From Alicycliphilus sp. UBA6560 (lineage in GTDB: Bacteria > Pseudomonadota > Gammaproteobacteria > Burkholderiales > Burkholderiaceae_C): DNA of 64,000 bases. Shown here in pieces: positions 33,367 through 41,509 of the stretch. Location: positions 1 to 64,000 of the forward strand of contig DJJU01000006.1 in NCBI GenBank assembly GCA_002434305.1. The letters are read 5' to 3'. The position numbers were made by a program, and so were the translations under genes. Position 1 is the stretch's first letter. The number at the start of each line of letters is the position of its first letter. The notes beneath the pieces are model-generated. The model did no database searches, was not told where the DNA came from, and saw only the letters and a list, made by a program, of their open reading frames with translations.

Positions 33367-33526
33367 GAATTGCTATCGACCCGCGGTACTGGCGCGCGGC
33401 GCAGCCCACGAGGCGCGTCGCCTGTCCAGGCCGGTCATGCCGGCGCGACAGGCCGGACTGCTTGCTTCACTCCACACCAGCGAATACGCCGTTCCCCTTT
33501 TTCTCTTTTCCCGCGCAGGTCCCACG

Positions 33527-35386
33527 ATGCCCGAATACCGTTCCAAAACCTCCACCGCCGGCCGCAACATGGCGGGCGCACGCGCGCTGTGGCGCGCCAC
33601 CGGCATGAAGGATGCCGACTTCGCCAAGCCCATCATTGCGGTGGTCAACTCGTTCACGCAGTTCGTGCCGGGCCACGTGCACCTGAAGGACTTGGGCCAG
33701 CTGGTGGCGCGCGAGATCGAGGCCGCCGGCGGCGTGGCCAAGGAGTTCAACACCATCGCCGTGGACGACGGCATTGCCATGGGCCATGACGGCATGCTGT
33801 ACTCGCTGCCCAGCCGCGAGATCATCGCCGACAGCGTCGAATACATGGTGAACGCGCACTGCGCAGACGCCATGGTCTGCATCTCCAACTGCGACAAGAT
33901 CACCCCTGGCATGCTGATGGCCGCCATGCGGCTGAACATTCCGGTGATCTTCGTCTCCGGCGGCCCCATGGAGGCCGGCAAGGCCAAGCTGGCCGTGCCG
34001 GGCCAGGCCACGGTGAGCTTCACCAAGAAGCTGGACCTGGTGGACGCCATGGTCATGGCCGCCGACGACAAGGTCAGCGACGCCGACGTGGCCGAGGTCG
34101 AGCGCTCGGCCTGCCCGACCTGCGGCTCGTGCTCGGGCATGTTCACCGCCAACTCCATGAACTGCCTGACCGAGGCCCTGGGCCTGTCGCTGCCGGGCAA
34201 TGGCACGCTGCTGGCCACGCACGCCGACCGCGAAGAGCTGTTCAAGCGCGCCGGCCGCCGCATCGTGGAACTGGCGCGCCAGTACTACGAGCAGGATGAC
34301 GAGCGCATCCTGCCGCGCTCGGTGGGCCTGCCGGCGTTCGAGAACGCCATCACGCTGGACATCGCCATGGGCGGCTCCACCAACACCATCCTGCACCTGC
34401 TGGCCATCGCGCAGGAGGCGGAGATCGCCTTCACCATGAAGGACATCGACCGCATGTCGCTGCAGGTGCCGCAGCTGTGCAAGGTGGCGCCCAATACCGA
34501 CAAGTACCACATCGAGGATGTGCACCGCGCCGGCGGCATCATGGCCATCCTGGGCGAGCTGGACCGCGCCGGCAAGCTGCACACCGACGTGCCCACGGTG
34601 CATGCGCCCACCCTGGGCGAGGCGCTGGAGCAGTGGGACATCACGCGCACGCAGGACGAGGCCGTGCGGCGCCTGTACCTGGCCGGCCCCGGCGGCATCC
34701 CCACGCAGGTGGCCTTCAGCCAAGACGCGCGCTGGCCCAGCCTGGACCTGGATCGCGAGCACGGCTGCATCCGCAGCTACGACCACGCCTACAGCAAGGA
34801 AGGCGGCCTGGCCGTGCTGCATGGCAACATTGCGGTGGATGGCTGCGTGGTGAAAACAGCGGGCGTGGACGAATCCATCCTGGTGTTTGAAGGTCCGGCG
34901 CACGTCGTCGAATCGCAGGACGATGCCGTGGAACACATCCTGGGCGATCAGGTGCAGCCTGGCGACGTGGTCGTCATCCGCTACGAAGGTCCCAAGGGCG
35001 GCCCCGGCATGCAGGAGATGCTCTATCCGACCAGCTACCTGAAGTCCAAGGGCCTGGGCAAGGCCTGCGCGCTGTTGACCGACGGGCGCTTTTCCGGCGG
35101 CACTTCGGGCCTGTCCATCGGCCACGTCTCGCCCGAGGCGGCCTCGGGTGGCGCCATCGGCCTGGTGAGAAACGGCGACCGCATCCGCATCGACATCCCG
35201 GGCCGCACCATCAACGTGCTGGTCAGCGACGAGGAACTGGAGCGCCGACGCGCCGAGCAGGACGCCCGGGGCTGGAAGCCGGCCGAGCCGCGCCCGCGCA
35301 AGGTGTCCGCGGCGCTGAAGGCCTACGCCAAGCTGGTGACCAGCGCCGACAAGGGCGCCGTGCGCGACCTGTCGCTGCTCGATTGA
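33527..35386 (+). CDS. ilvD: Dihydroxy-acid dehydratase
   Basis: Fe-S dehydratase producing the 2-keto acid precursors of valine, isoleucine and leucine. The 619-residue length, opening YRSKTSTAGRNMAGARALWR, and cluster cysteines in SNCDKITPGM and CPTCGSCSGMFTANSMN identify the ilvD/edd family, and the C-terminal GRFSGGTSGLSIGH motif is conserved. I chose the ATG at 33527 on family N-terminus. The stop overlaps the TTG start of the next gene, suggesting coupling. Confidence 0.97.
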   Translation: MPEYRSKTSTAGRNMAGARALWRATGMKDADFAKPIIAVVNSFTQFVPGHVHLKDLGQLVAREIEAAGGVAKEFNTIAVDDGIAMGHDGMLYSLPSREIIADSVEYMVNAHCADAMVCISNCDKITPGMLMAAMRLNIPVIFVSGGPMEAGKAKLAVPGQATVSFTKKLDLVDAMVMAADDKVSDADVAEVERSACPTCGSCSGMFTANSMNCLTEALGLSLPGNGTLLATHADREELFKRAGRRIVELARQYYEQDDERILPRSVGLPAFENAITLDIAMGGSTNTILHLLAIAQEAEIAFTMKDIDRMSLQVPQLCKVAPNTDKYHIEDVHRAGGIMAILGELDRAGKLHTDVPTVHAPTLGEALEQWDITRTQDEAVRRLYLAGPGGIPTQVAFSQDARWPSLDLDREHGCIRSYDHAYSKEGGLAVLHGNIAVDGCVVKTAGVDESILVFEGPAHVVESQDDAVEHILGDQVQPGDVVVIRYEGPKGGPGMQEMLYPTSYLKSKGLGKACALLTDGRFSGGTSGLSIGHVSPEAASGGAIGLVRNGDRIRIDIPGRTINVLVSDEELERRRAEQDARGWKPAEPRPRKVSAALKAYAKLVTSADKGAVRDLSLLD

Positions 35387-36126
35387 GCGCCTCTGCGCCC
35401 GTTGCCCTGGTCACGGGGTCGACGTCGGGCATCGGCGCAGCCGTCGCGCGGCGCCTGGCGGGCGAGGGCTACGCGGTCATCGTGCATTCCCGCAGTTCCG
35501 CGCAGGCCGGCCAGGCACTGGCCGCCGAGCTGGGCCGCGCGGTCTACATCCAGGCCGACCTGGCGGTGGATGCGGACCGTGTGCGCCTGGTGCGCGAAGC
35601 CGTGGCCGCCTGGGGCCGGCTGGACGTGCTGGTGAACAACGCCGGCATCAGCCGCGTGGTGCCGCACGACGACCTGTTCGCCGCCACGCCGGACCTCTGG
35701 CACGCGCTGCACGAGGTCAACGTGGTGGCCCCGTTCCGCCTGGTGGCAGAGGCGCGCACCGCGCTGGAGGCGGCGGCCGAGCGTGGCCGGGCCGGCTGCG
35801 TCATCAACGTCAGCTCGCACGCAGGCGTGCGGCCCAAGGGCGCGTCCATCCCGTATGCCGCCACCAAGGCGGCGCTGAACCACGTGACGCGGCTGCTGGC
35901 CGTGTCACTGGCGCCGCGCATCCGCGTGAATGCCGTGGCGCCGGGCCTGGTCGATACGCCGCTGACGGCCGACTGGACGCAGGCGCAGGCCCTGTGGCGC
36001 GAGCGTGCGCCCCTGCGCCGCGCCGCGCAGCCCCAGGATATTGCCCAGGCCGTCGCCCTGCTGGCCGCCAGCGACTACCTGACGGGAGAAGTCCTGTTGC
36101 TGGACGGCGGACTGAATCTCACCTGA
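35383..36126 (+). CDS. Short-chain dehydrogenase/reductase (SDR)
   Basis: A 247-residue NAD(P)-dependent oxidoreductase with the classical motifs: TGSTSGIG cofactor loop (about 11-18), NNAG (about 86-89), the catalytic serine in VSSHAG, and YAATK carrying Tyr and Lys. The C-terminal LTGEVLLLDGGLNLT is typical of FabG-like SDRs. Translation starts at a TTG that overlaps the ilvD stop (TTGA). The substrate is unknown; the arrangement resembles 3-ketoacyl-ACP reductase paralogues such as pteridine or sugar reductases. Confidence 0.85.
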   Translation: MSASAPVALVTGSTSGIGAAVARRLAGEGYAVIVHSRSSAQAGQALAAELGRAVYIQADLAVDADRVRLVREAVAAWGRLDVLVNNAGISRVVPHDDLFAATPDLWHALHEVNVVAPFRLVAEARTALEAAAERGRAGCVINVSSHAGVRPKGASIPYAATKAALNHVTRLLAVSLAPRIRVNAVAPGLVDTPLTADWTQAQALWRERAPLRRAAQPQDIAQAVALLAASDYLTGEVLLLDGGLNLT

Positions 36127-36150
36127 CCCCTGCCTGTAAAAAATGCGACC

Positions 36151-36582
36151 ATGAACGACCTGCACCAGCGCATCGCCACCAGTTTCGACGCCCAGGGCCT
36201 GATGGCCACGCTGGGCGCGCGTCTGATCCTCGTGGAAGACGGCGAAGTGCGCATCGAGCTGCCCTTTGCCGCCGCCTTGTCCCAGCAGCACGGCTACGTG
36301 CACGCCGGTGCCATCACCAGCGTCGTGGACAGCGCCTGCGGCTACGCTGCGCTGACGCGCGGGCCCGAGAACTGCGAGGTGGTGACGGCCGAGTTCAAGA
36401 CCAACTTCCTGCGCCCGGCCATCGGCGAGCGCTTCGTCGCCGTGGGCCGGGTGGCCAACGCTGGGCGGCAGCTGGCGGTGGTAACCGGCGAGGTGCTGGC
36501 CTACGCCGCCGGCGCAGCCGAGCCCAAGGTGGTGGCCATGATGCAGGCCACCATGGTCTACGTGCAGCCGCGCGGCGGCTGA
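36151..36582 (+). CDS. PaaI-family hotdog thioesterase
   Basis: Probable acyl-CoA thioesterase of 143 residues. The hotdog signature HGYVHAGAITSVVDSACGYAAL contains the catalytic acidic residue, and the TAEFKTNFLRPAIGERF segment matches the PaaI/YbgC-like group. It follows the SDR gene by 24 bases on the same strand, convergent with pirin. The substrate is not evident. Confidence 0.85.
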   Translation: MNDLHQRIATSFDAQGLMATLGARLILVEDGEVRIELPFAAALSQQHGYVHAGAITSVVDSACGYAALTRGPENCEVVTAEFKTNFLRPAIGERFVAVGRVANAGRQLAVVTGEVLAYAAGAAEPKVVAMMQATMVYVQPRGG

Positions 36583-36602
36583 GGCGCCCCGCTGCCGTTG
36601 AT

Positions 36603-37496
36603 TCAGTGCGCGGCGGCGCCTGTCGCGCGCATGCCGCCGAAGCGGCCGCTGCGCAGGTCGTCCACGGCCTGCTCGATCTCGGCGCGGGTATTCATCACGA
36701 ACGGGCCGTAGCCCACGACCGGCTCGTTGATCGGCTCGCCCGATAGCCACAGCAGCGTGGCGGGGCCGTTGACGGCCTCGATCAGCACCTCGTCGCCCTC
36801 GCGGCCCAGCTGCACCAACTGGCCGGCGCTGGCAGACTCGTCGCCCACCCGCACCGCGCCATGCAGCACCACCAGCGCCAGCGTGTGGCCGGACGTGACC
36901 GGCAGCCGTGCCTGGGCGCCGGCGGACAGGCGCGCGTCCCACACCTGCAGCGGCGTGAAGGTGCGTGCCGGGCCGCTGGCGCCCTGCAGCGCGCCGGCGA
37001 TCAGGCGCACCTGGCCGGCGCCGCCGGGCAGCTGCACCGACGGGATGTCGCCGGCCAGCAGCGTCTGGTAGCCGGGCGCGGCCTGCTTGTCCTTGGCAGG
37101 CAGGTTGACCCACAGCTGCACCATCTCCAGCGGCCCGCCGCGGGCGGTGAAGGCCTCGGAGTGGAACTCCTCGTGCAGGATGCCCGAGGCGGCCGTCATC
37201 CACTGCACGTCGCCGGGGCCGATGGTGCCGCCGGCGCCGGTGGAGTCGCGGTGCGCCACCTCGCCCTGGTAGACGATGGTCACGGTCTCGAAGCCGCGGT
37301 GCGGGTGCACGCCCACGCCGCGCGGCCGGGCGGCGGGCTCGAAGTGGTGCGGGCCGGCGTGGTCCAGCAACAGAAACGGCGACAGCGCGCGGCCGTGGTC
37401 GCCGTAGCTGAACAGCGAGCGCACGGGAAAGCCGTCGCCCACCCAGTGGCGGGGCGGGGCGTTGTGAACGGATTGGACGGTTCGCAGCATGGTCAT
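36603..37496 (-). CDS. Pirin family protein
   Basis: Bicupin metalloprotein of 297 residues. The metal ligands are seen in GVHPHRGFETVTIVYQGEVAHRD and GILHEEFH, and the N-terminal FLLLDHAGP segment is a pirin hallmark. Bacterial pirins include quercetin 2,3-dioxygenases and redox-linked regulators; no function can be chosen here. The start MTMLRTVQSVHNA follows a strong GAGGAG ribosome site. Confidence 0.9.
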   Translation of the reverse strand: MTMLRTVQSVHNAPPRHWVGDGFPVRSLFSYGDHGRALSPFLLLDHAGPHHFEPAARPRGVGVHPHRGFETVTIVYQGEVAHRDSTGAGGTIGPGDVQWMTAASGILHEEFHSEAFTARGGPLEMVQLWVNLPAKDKQAAPGYQTLLAGDIPSVQLPGGAGQVRLIAGALQGASGPARTFTPLQVWDARLSAGAQARLPVTSGHTLALVVLHGAVRVGDESASAGQLVQLGREGDEVLIEAVNGPATLLWLSGEPINEPVVGYGPFVMNTRAEIEQAVDDLRSGRFGGMRATGAAAH

Positions 37497-37632
37497 GGGC
37501 TCCTCATTGGATGCAAGCGGCGGGCAGGCCGCCAAGGCACATGACTTGCAGATGGGGCCGCCGGAGTGACCGGGTAGGGGCGGGCGGCAGGTTTCAGCGT
37601 TGCATCGGTGGAACGCTGTGCCTGCGCCCCCC

Positions 37633-37692
37633 GTATATCAAAAATGTGAGCTGCCAGCGCTTGCCTGGCGGGTGTTTGGGGCTGTTTTAGCT
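37633..37692 (-). repeat. Dispersed two-hairpin repeat, copy 8
   Basis: Reverse, partly degenerate copy (TGAGCTGCCAGCGCTTGCC) between pirin and the bacterioferritin-like gene; overlaps the latter's stop region. Confidence 0.65.
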
Positions 37693-38172
37693 TGGATCGG
37701 CGCCTGCGCCCATCTGGCTTTGCAGATAGTTCTGCAAGCCCACCTGCTCGATCAACGAAAGCTGCTTTTCCAGCCAGTAGGCGTGGTCTTCCTCGGTGTC
37801 GCGCAGTTGGGCCAGCAGCAGGTCGCGGGTGACGTAGTCGCGCTGGCGTTCGCACAGGGCGATGGCCTCCCTCAGGTTGGCGCGCACGCGGTACTCCGTC
37901 TCCAGGTCGATGCGCAGCATGTCCGGCACCGTCTCGCCCGGCGTGAAGGGCTCGGGGCGCATGTCCGGACGGCCCTCCAGCATCAGGATGCGGCGCAGGA
38001 TGGCGTCGGCGTGCTGCGTTTCCTCCTGCATCTCGTGGTCGATGCGCTCGTACAGGCGCATGAAGCCCTGGTCCTCGTACTGGCGCGAGTGGATGAAGTA
38101 CTGGTCGCGCGCGGCCAGTTCGCCGCGCAGCAGCGCTACGAGGCAGGCGATGACGTCGGGGTGGCCTTGCAT
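37687..38172 (-). CDS. bfr: Bacterioferritin-like iron-storage protein
   Basis: A 161-residue four-helix ferritin storing iron as a mineral core. The length and the di-iron residues (Glu18, Glu51, His54, Glu93, Glu127/128, His130) match bacterioferritin, including the C-terminal GLQNYLQSQ. The axial haem ligand Met52 of E. coli Bfr is threonine here (EETQHAD), so this subunit may not bind haem or may need a haem-binding partner. The start at 38172 gives the standard MQGHPDVI N-terminus. It is divergent from lgt. Confidence 0.88.
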   Translation of the reverse strand: MQGHPDVIACLVALLRGELAARDQYFIHSRQYEDQGFMRLYERIDHEMQEETQHADAILRRILMLEGRPDMRPEPFTPGETVPDMLRIDLETEYRVRANLREAIALCERQRDYVTRDLLLAQLRDTEEDHAYWLEKQLSLIEQVGLQNYLQSQMGAGADPS

Positions 38173-38267
38173 GGTGGGATCTTCTTCTGGAAAAAAGGGC
38201 GGAGGTGATGGCCGGAGTATCGCCCGCGCGGCTCGGGGTGCCAATGCGCTGCGTCACAATGCCCGCC

Positions 38268-39077
38268 ATGCTGATGTACCCGCAGATCGACCCCGTGGCC
38301 CTGCAGATCGGGCCCCTGGCCATCCACTGGTATGGCCTGACCTACCTGGCCGCCTTTGCCCTGTTCATGCTGCTGGGCACGCTGCGCCTGCGCCACGTGC
38401 CCTATGCCGCCCAGGGCTGGACCCGAAAGGACGTGGAGGACATCCTGTTTCTGGGCGTGCTGGGCGTGGTGGTGGGCGGGCGCCTGGGCTACTGCCTGTT
38501 CTACAAGCCGGGCTACTACGCGGCGCACCCGCTGGAGATCTTCGCCATCTGGCAGGGCGGCATGAGCTTTCACGGCGGGCTGCTGGGCGTGATCGGCGCC
38601 ATGCTGTGGTTCGCCCACTCGCGCCGCCGGCCGTGGCTGGAGGTGGCGGACTTCGTCGCCCCCTGCGTGCCCACGGGGCTGGCGGCGGGGCGCATCGGTA
38701 ACTTCATCAACGGCGAGCTGTGGGGGCGTTTTGCGCCGCCGGACCTGCCCTGGGGCATGGTGTTTCCGCAAAGCGGCTCGATGCTGGCGCGCCACCCCTC
38801 GCAGATCTACCAGTTTTTGCTCGAAGGCCTGCTGCTGTTCGTGCTGCTGTGGCTGTATGCCCGCCGCCCGCGCAAGCGCGGCGAGGTGGCCGGCGCCTTC
38901 CTGGTGGGCTATGGCGTGCTGCGTTTCACGGCCGAGTATTTCCGCGAGCCCGACGCCTTCCTGGGCCTGCTGGGCCTGGGCCTGTCCATGGGTCAGTGGC
39001 TGTGCGTGCCCATGGTGGTCGCCGGCGTGGCGCTGTGGCTGGGCGCGCAGCGCCAGCCCCGGCCGGCGCATATATAG
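38268..39077 (+). CDS. lgt: Prolipoprotein diacylglyceryl transferase
   Basis: Transfers diacylglycerol from phosphatidylglycerol to the lipobox cysteine of prolipoproteins, in the inner membrane. The 269 residues have seven hydrophobic segments, the H-x-Y-G-like IHWYGLTYLAAF start, GGRLGY, and the Lgt signature GRIGNFINGELWGR. The ATG at 38268 is followed by MYPQIDPVALQIGPL, the usual N-terminus. An upstream in-frame ATG gives an unlikely extension. The lipoprotein efflux adaptor in this window would be one of its substrates. Confidence 0.95.
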   Translation: MLMYPQIDPVALQIGPLAIHWYGLTYLAAFALFMLLGTLRLRHVPYAAQGWTRKDVEDILFLGVLGVVVGGRLGYCLFYKPGYYAAHPLEIFAIWQGGMSFHGGLLGVIGAMLWFAHSRRRPWLEVADFVAPCVPTGLAAGRIGNFINGELWGRFAPPDLPWGMVFPQSGSMLARHPSQIYQFLLEGLLLFVLLWLYARRPRKRGEVAGAFLVGYGVLRFTAEYFREPDAFLGLLGLGLSMGQWLCVPMVVAGVALWLGAQRQPRPAHI

Positions 39078-39126
39078 CCAAAATGGCCTCCAGCCCTTGC
39101 CAAATAAGCGCTGGCAGCTATGATTT
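39076..39126 (+). repeat. Dispersed two-hairpin repeat, copy 9
   Basis: Full copy directly after the lgt stop: CCAAAATGGCCTCCAGCCC, then AAGCGCTGGCAGCTATG. Confidence 0.75.
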
Positions 39127-39177
39127 TTGATATTTCAATCGCCATCCATTCCCATCCACCCACCCCTTGAAGGAACG

Positions 39178-40644
39178 ATGACCGCTTCCGCCACCACCCC
39201 CGATTCCTCTGCTTCGCCGTCTTCCTCGTCCTCCTGGATCTCGCGCAAGGTCGGCAGCCTGCGGGCGGAAAAGGGTGACAAGCCCGCGCCGCCCGAGCGC
39301 AGCACGCACGAGCGCCTGCAGGCCACGCTGCGCCGCGGCAGCGAAGCACTGGCTCCGCGGGCGCTGCGCCGGGTGCTGACGGACCTGCAGGAAGTGGTGG
39401 CGCCGCGCGTGAGTGAGATCGAGGCCGGCCGCCGGGCCCAGGCGGTGGCCGACTGGTATGCCGCCGCCGCGCCCGAGGAGCGGCGCGACCTGTGGTTGCT
39501 GATGTGCGAGCAGTTCGCCCCTGACGCCTCGCAGGTGCAGTCCGCCCAGCAGCGCTACAGCGAGGCCGCCGGCACGCAGGACGCGCCGCAGGCCGAGGCC
39601 CACCTGCGCCGCGCCCTGGTCTCGCCGCGCACGCGGCTGCTTCAGCGCTTTGCCGTGTTCCCGCAAGGCATGCGCTTCCTGGTGGACCTGCGCGCCGAGC
39701 TGCTGCCGCAACTCAAGGCCGACCGGCGCCTGCTGCCGCTGGACGCGGAGCTGGAGCAGCTGTTCTCCACCTGGTTCGACGTGGCCTTCCTGCAGCTCAG
39801 GCGCCTGTCATGGGATTCGCCCGCGTCGCTGCTGGAAAAGCTCATCAAGTACGAGGCGGTGCACGACATCAAGAGCTGGGCCGACCTGAAGAACCGGCTG
39901 GACAGCGACCGGCGCTGCTACGGTTTCTTCCATCCGCGTCTGCCCGATGAACCGCTGATCTTTGTGGAGGTGGCGCTGGTGGACGCCATGTCCGACAGCG
40001 TCACGCCGCTGCTGGACGAAGACGCCGCGCCCGCTGATCTGAAGCGCGCCACCACCGCCATCTTCTACTCCATCAGCAACACGCAGGTGGGCCTGCGCGG
40101 CGTGAGCTTCGGCGACTCGCTCATCAAGCACGTGGTGGAGACGCTGACCGAGGAATTCCCCCGCCTGCGCACCTTCGCCACGCTCTCGCCCATCCCCGGC
40201 TTTCGCTCCTGGCTCGCCAAGCAGGGCGCTGCGCAGCTGGCCCAGCTGCCTGCCAAGGAGCGCGCCGAGCTGGCCCGCGCGCTGCAGGCCCCGGGCGAAC
40301 CCGAGATCGCCCAGGTGATCGCCGTCGCGGCCGACGGCGGGCTGCAGCTGACGCCGAAGTCGCCGGTGCGCCAGTTCGTCACCCGCTGCGCCGCCCTGTA
40401 CCTGGGGCGCGAGACGAAGGACGGCCGCCCGCTGGACGCGGTGGCGCGCTTCCACCTGGGCAACGGCGCGCGCGTGGAGCGGCTGAACTGGGCCGGCGAC
40501 CCGTCGGCCAAGGGCGTGAAGCAGTCCTTCGGCCTGATGGTCAACTACCTGTACGACCTCAAGCGCCTGGACCGCCACCGCGCGCAGCTGGCCGAGGGGC
40601 GCATCCCCGTGTCCAGCGAGATCGACGGCCTGTGCAAGGGCTGA
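39178..40644 (+). CDS. matA: Malonyl-CoA decarboxylase
   Basis: Decarboxylates malonyl-CoA to acetyl-CoA. The 488 residues show the helical N-domain (about 60-190) and the GNAT-like catalytic domain with IFVEVALVDAMSDSV, YSISNTQVGLRGVSFGD and the TLSPIPGFRSWL motif containing the presumed active residues. The Ser/Ala-rich first 40 residues are disordered-looking. It is first of a three-gene run with an enoyl-CoA hydratase and malonate-CoA ligase, which together would convert malonate to acetyl-CoA. Confidence 0.92.
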   Translation: MTASATTPDSSASPSSSSSWISRKVGSLRAEKGDKPAPPERSTHERLQATLRRGSEALAPRALRRVLTDLQEVVAPRVSEIEAGRRAQAVADWYAAAAPEERRDLWLLMCEQFAPDASQVQSAQQRYSEAAGTQDAPQAEAHLRRALVSPRTRLLQRFAVFPQGMRFLVDLRAELLPQLKADRRLLPLDAELEQLFSTWFDVAFLQLRRLSWDSPASLLEKLIKYEAVHDIKSWADLKNRLDSDRRCYGFFHPRLPDEPLIFVEVALVDAMSDSVTPLLDEDAAPADLKRATTAIFYSISNTQVGLRGVSFGDSLIKHVVETLTEEFPRLRTFATLSPIPGFRSWLAKQGAAQLAQLPAKERAELARALQAPGEPEIAQVIAVAADGGLQLTPKSPVRQFVTRCAALYLGRETKDGRPLDAVARFHLGNGARVERLNWAGDPSAKGVKQSFGLMVNYLYDLKRLDRHRAQLAEGRIPVSSEIDGLCKG

Positions 40645-40649
40645 GCGGC

Positions 40650-41468
40650 GTGGCGGGCGACACACGTGTGGCGGCCGTCGCCGCAACCCAGGAGGAGCCG
40701 GGCATCCTGCGCGTGGTGCTGCGCCACGACGGCCGGCTGAACGCCATGACCCGCGCCATGTGGCGCCAGTTGCGCACGGTGTTCGAGGACGCGCAGGCGC
40801 GCGCCGACCTGCGCTGCGTGCTGATCGAGGGCGAGGGCGGCGCGTTCTGCGCCGGCGGCGACATCTCCGAATACCCCGATTTCCGTTTCGACGCGCAGCA
40901 GCTGCGCGACTTTCACGAAGGCGACGTCTGGGGCGGCCTGGGCGCCATGCTGGCCTGCGACGTGCCCATCGTCGCCGCCATCGCCGGCGCCTGCATGGGC
41001 GCGGGGGTGGAGATCGCCAGCTGCTGCGACGTGCGCATTGCCGCCGCCGACGCGCGCTTCGGCGCGCCCATCGCGCGCTTGGGCTTTCCCATGGCGCCGC
41101 GTGAGGCGGCCCTGGTGGCGGGCGCCGTGGGCGAGACCATCGCCCGGCAGATGCTGCTGGAGGCGGCCACCTTCGGCGCCGAAGAGATGGTGCGCGCCGG
41201 CTTCCTGAGCCGCGTGGCGGCGCCGCAGGACGTGCGCGAGCAGGCCCTGGCCAGCGCCCGGCGCATCGCCGCACTGGCTCCGCAGGCGGCCCGCCTGAAC
41301 AAGCAGACGCTGCGCGCCTGGCGCGAGTCAAAAATGGCTCCAGCGACCGCCAGTCAAGCGGTGGCAGCTATCGAAAAGGTAGCGGCCGACCCTTATGCCT
41401 ATGCCAGCAGCGCCGAGCACCGCGAGGGCGTCGGCGCCTTTCTGGCCAAGCGCAAGCCCGTTTTCTGA
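40650..41468 (+). CDS. Enoyl-CoA hydratase/isomerase family protein
   Basis: A 272-residue crotonase-fold protein. The oxyanion-hole segments AFCAGGDISEYP and IAGACMGAGVEIASCCDVRIAAAD are clear; the two glutamates of true hydratases are not both evident, so the reaction may differ. The GTG at 40650 has an AGGG ribosome site nine bases upstream; a GTG at 40632 is an alternative. It sits between the malonyl-CoA decarboxylase and malonate ligase genes, an unusual insertion into a mat operon. A dispersed repeat encodes residues about 227-244 (SKMAPATASQAVAAIEK). Confidence 0.8.
   Translation: MAGDTRVAAVAATQEEPGILRVVLRHDGRLNAMTRAMWRQLRTVFEDAQARADLRCVLIEGEGGAFCAGGDISEYPDFRFDAQQLRDFHEGDVWGGLGAMLACDVPIVAAIAGACMGAGVEIASCCDVRIAAADARFGAPIARLGFPMAPREAALVAGAVGETIARQMLLEAATFGAEEMVRAGFLSRVAAPQDVREQALASARRIAALAPQAARLNKQTLRAWRESKMAPATASQAVAAIEKVAADPYAYASSAEHREGVGAFLAKRKPVF
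41329..41380 (+). repeat. Dispersed two-hairpin repeat, copy 10 (inside coding sequence)
   Basis: Copy with AAAAATGGCTCCAGCG ... GCGGTGGCAGCTATCG, translated in the same frame as copy 6. Confidence 0.7.
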
Positions 41469-41509
41469 TGGATTGTTTGTTTGATCGACTGATTCACCGA
41501 CCGCCAGCC

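Noticed and set aside
32399..33409. Glutamate racemase with a 44-residue N-terminal extension
   Set aside because: The extra residues have no family counterpart; the GTG at 33277 gives normal length.
41468..41509. MatB start at 41468
   Set aside because: The 14 extra residues (MDCLFDRLIHRPPA) have no family support; 41510 preferred, though either is possible.
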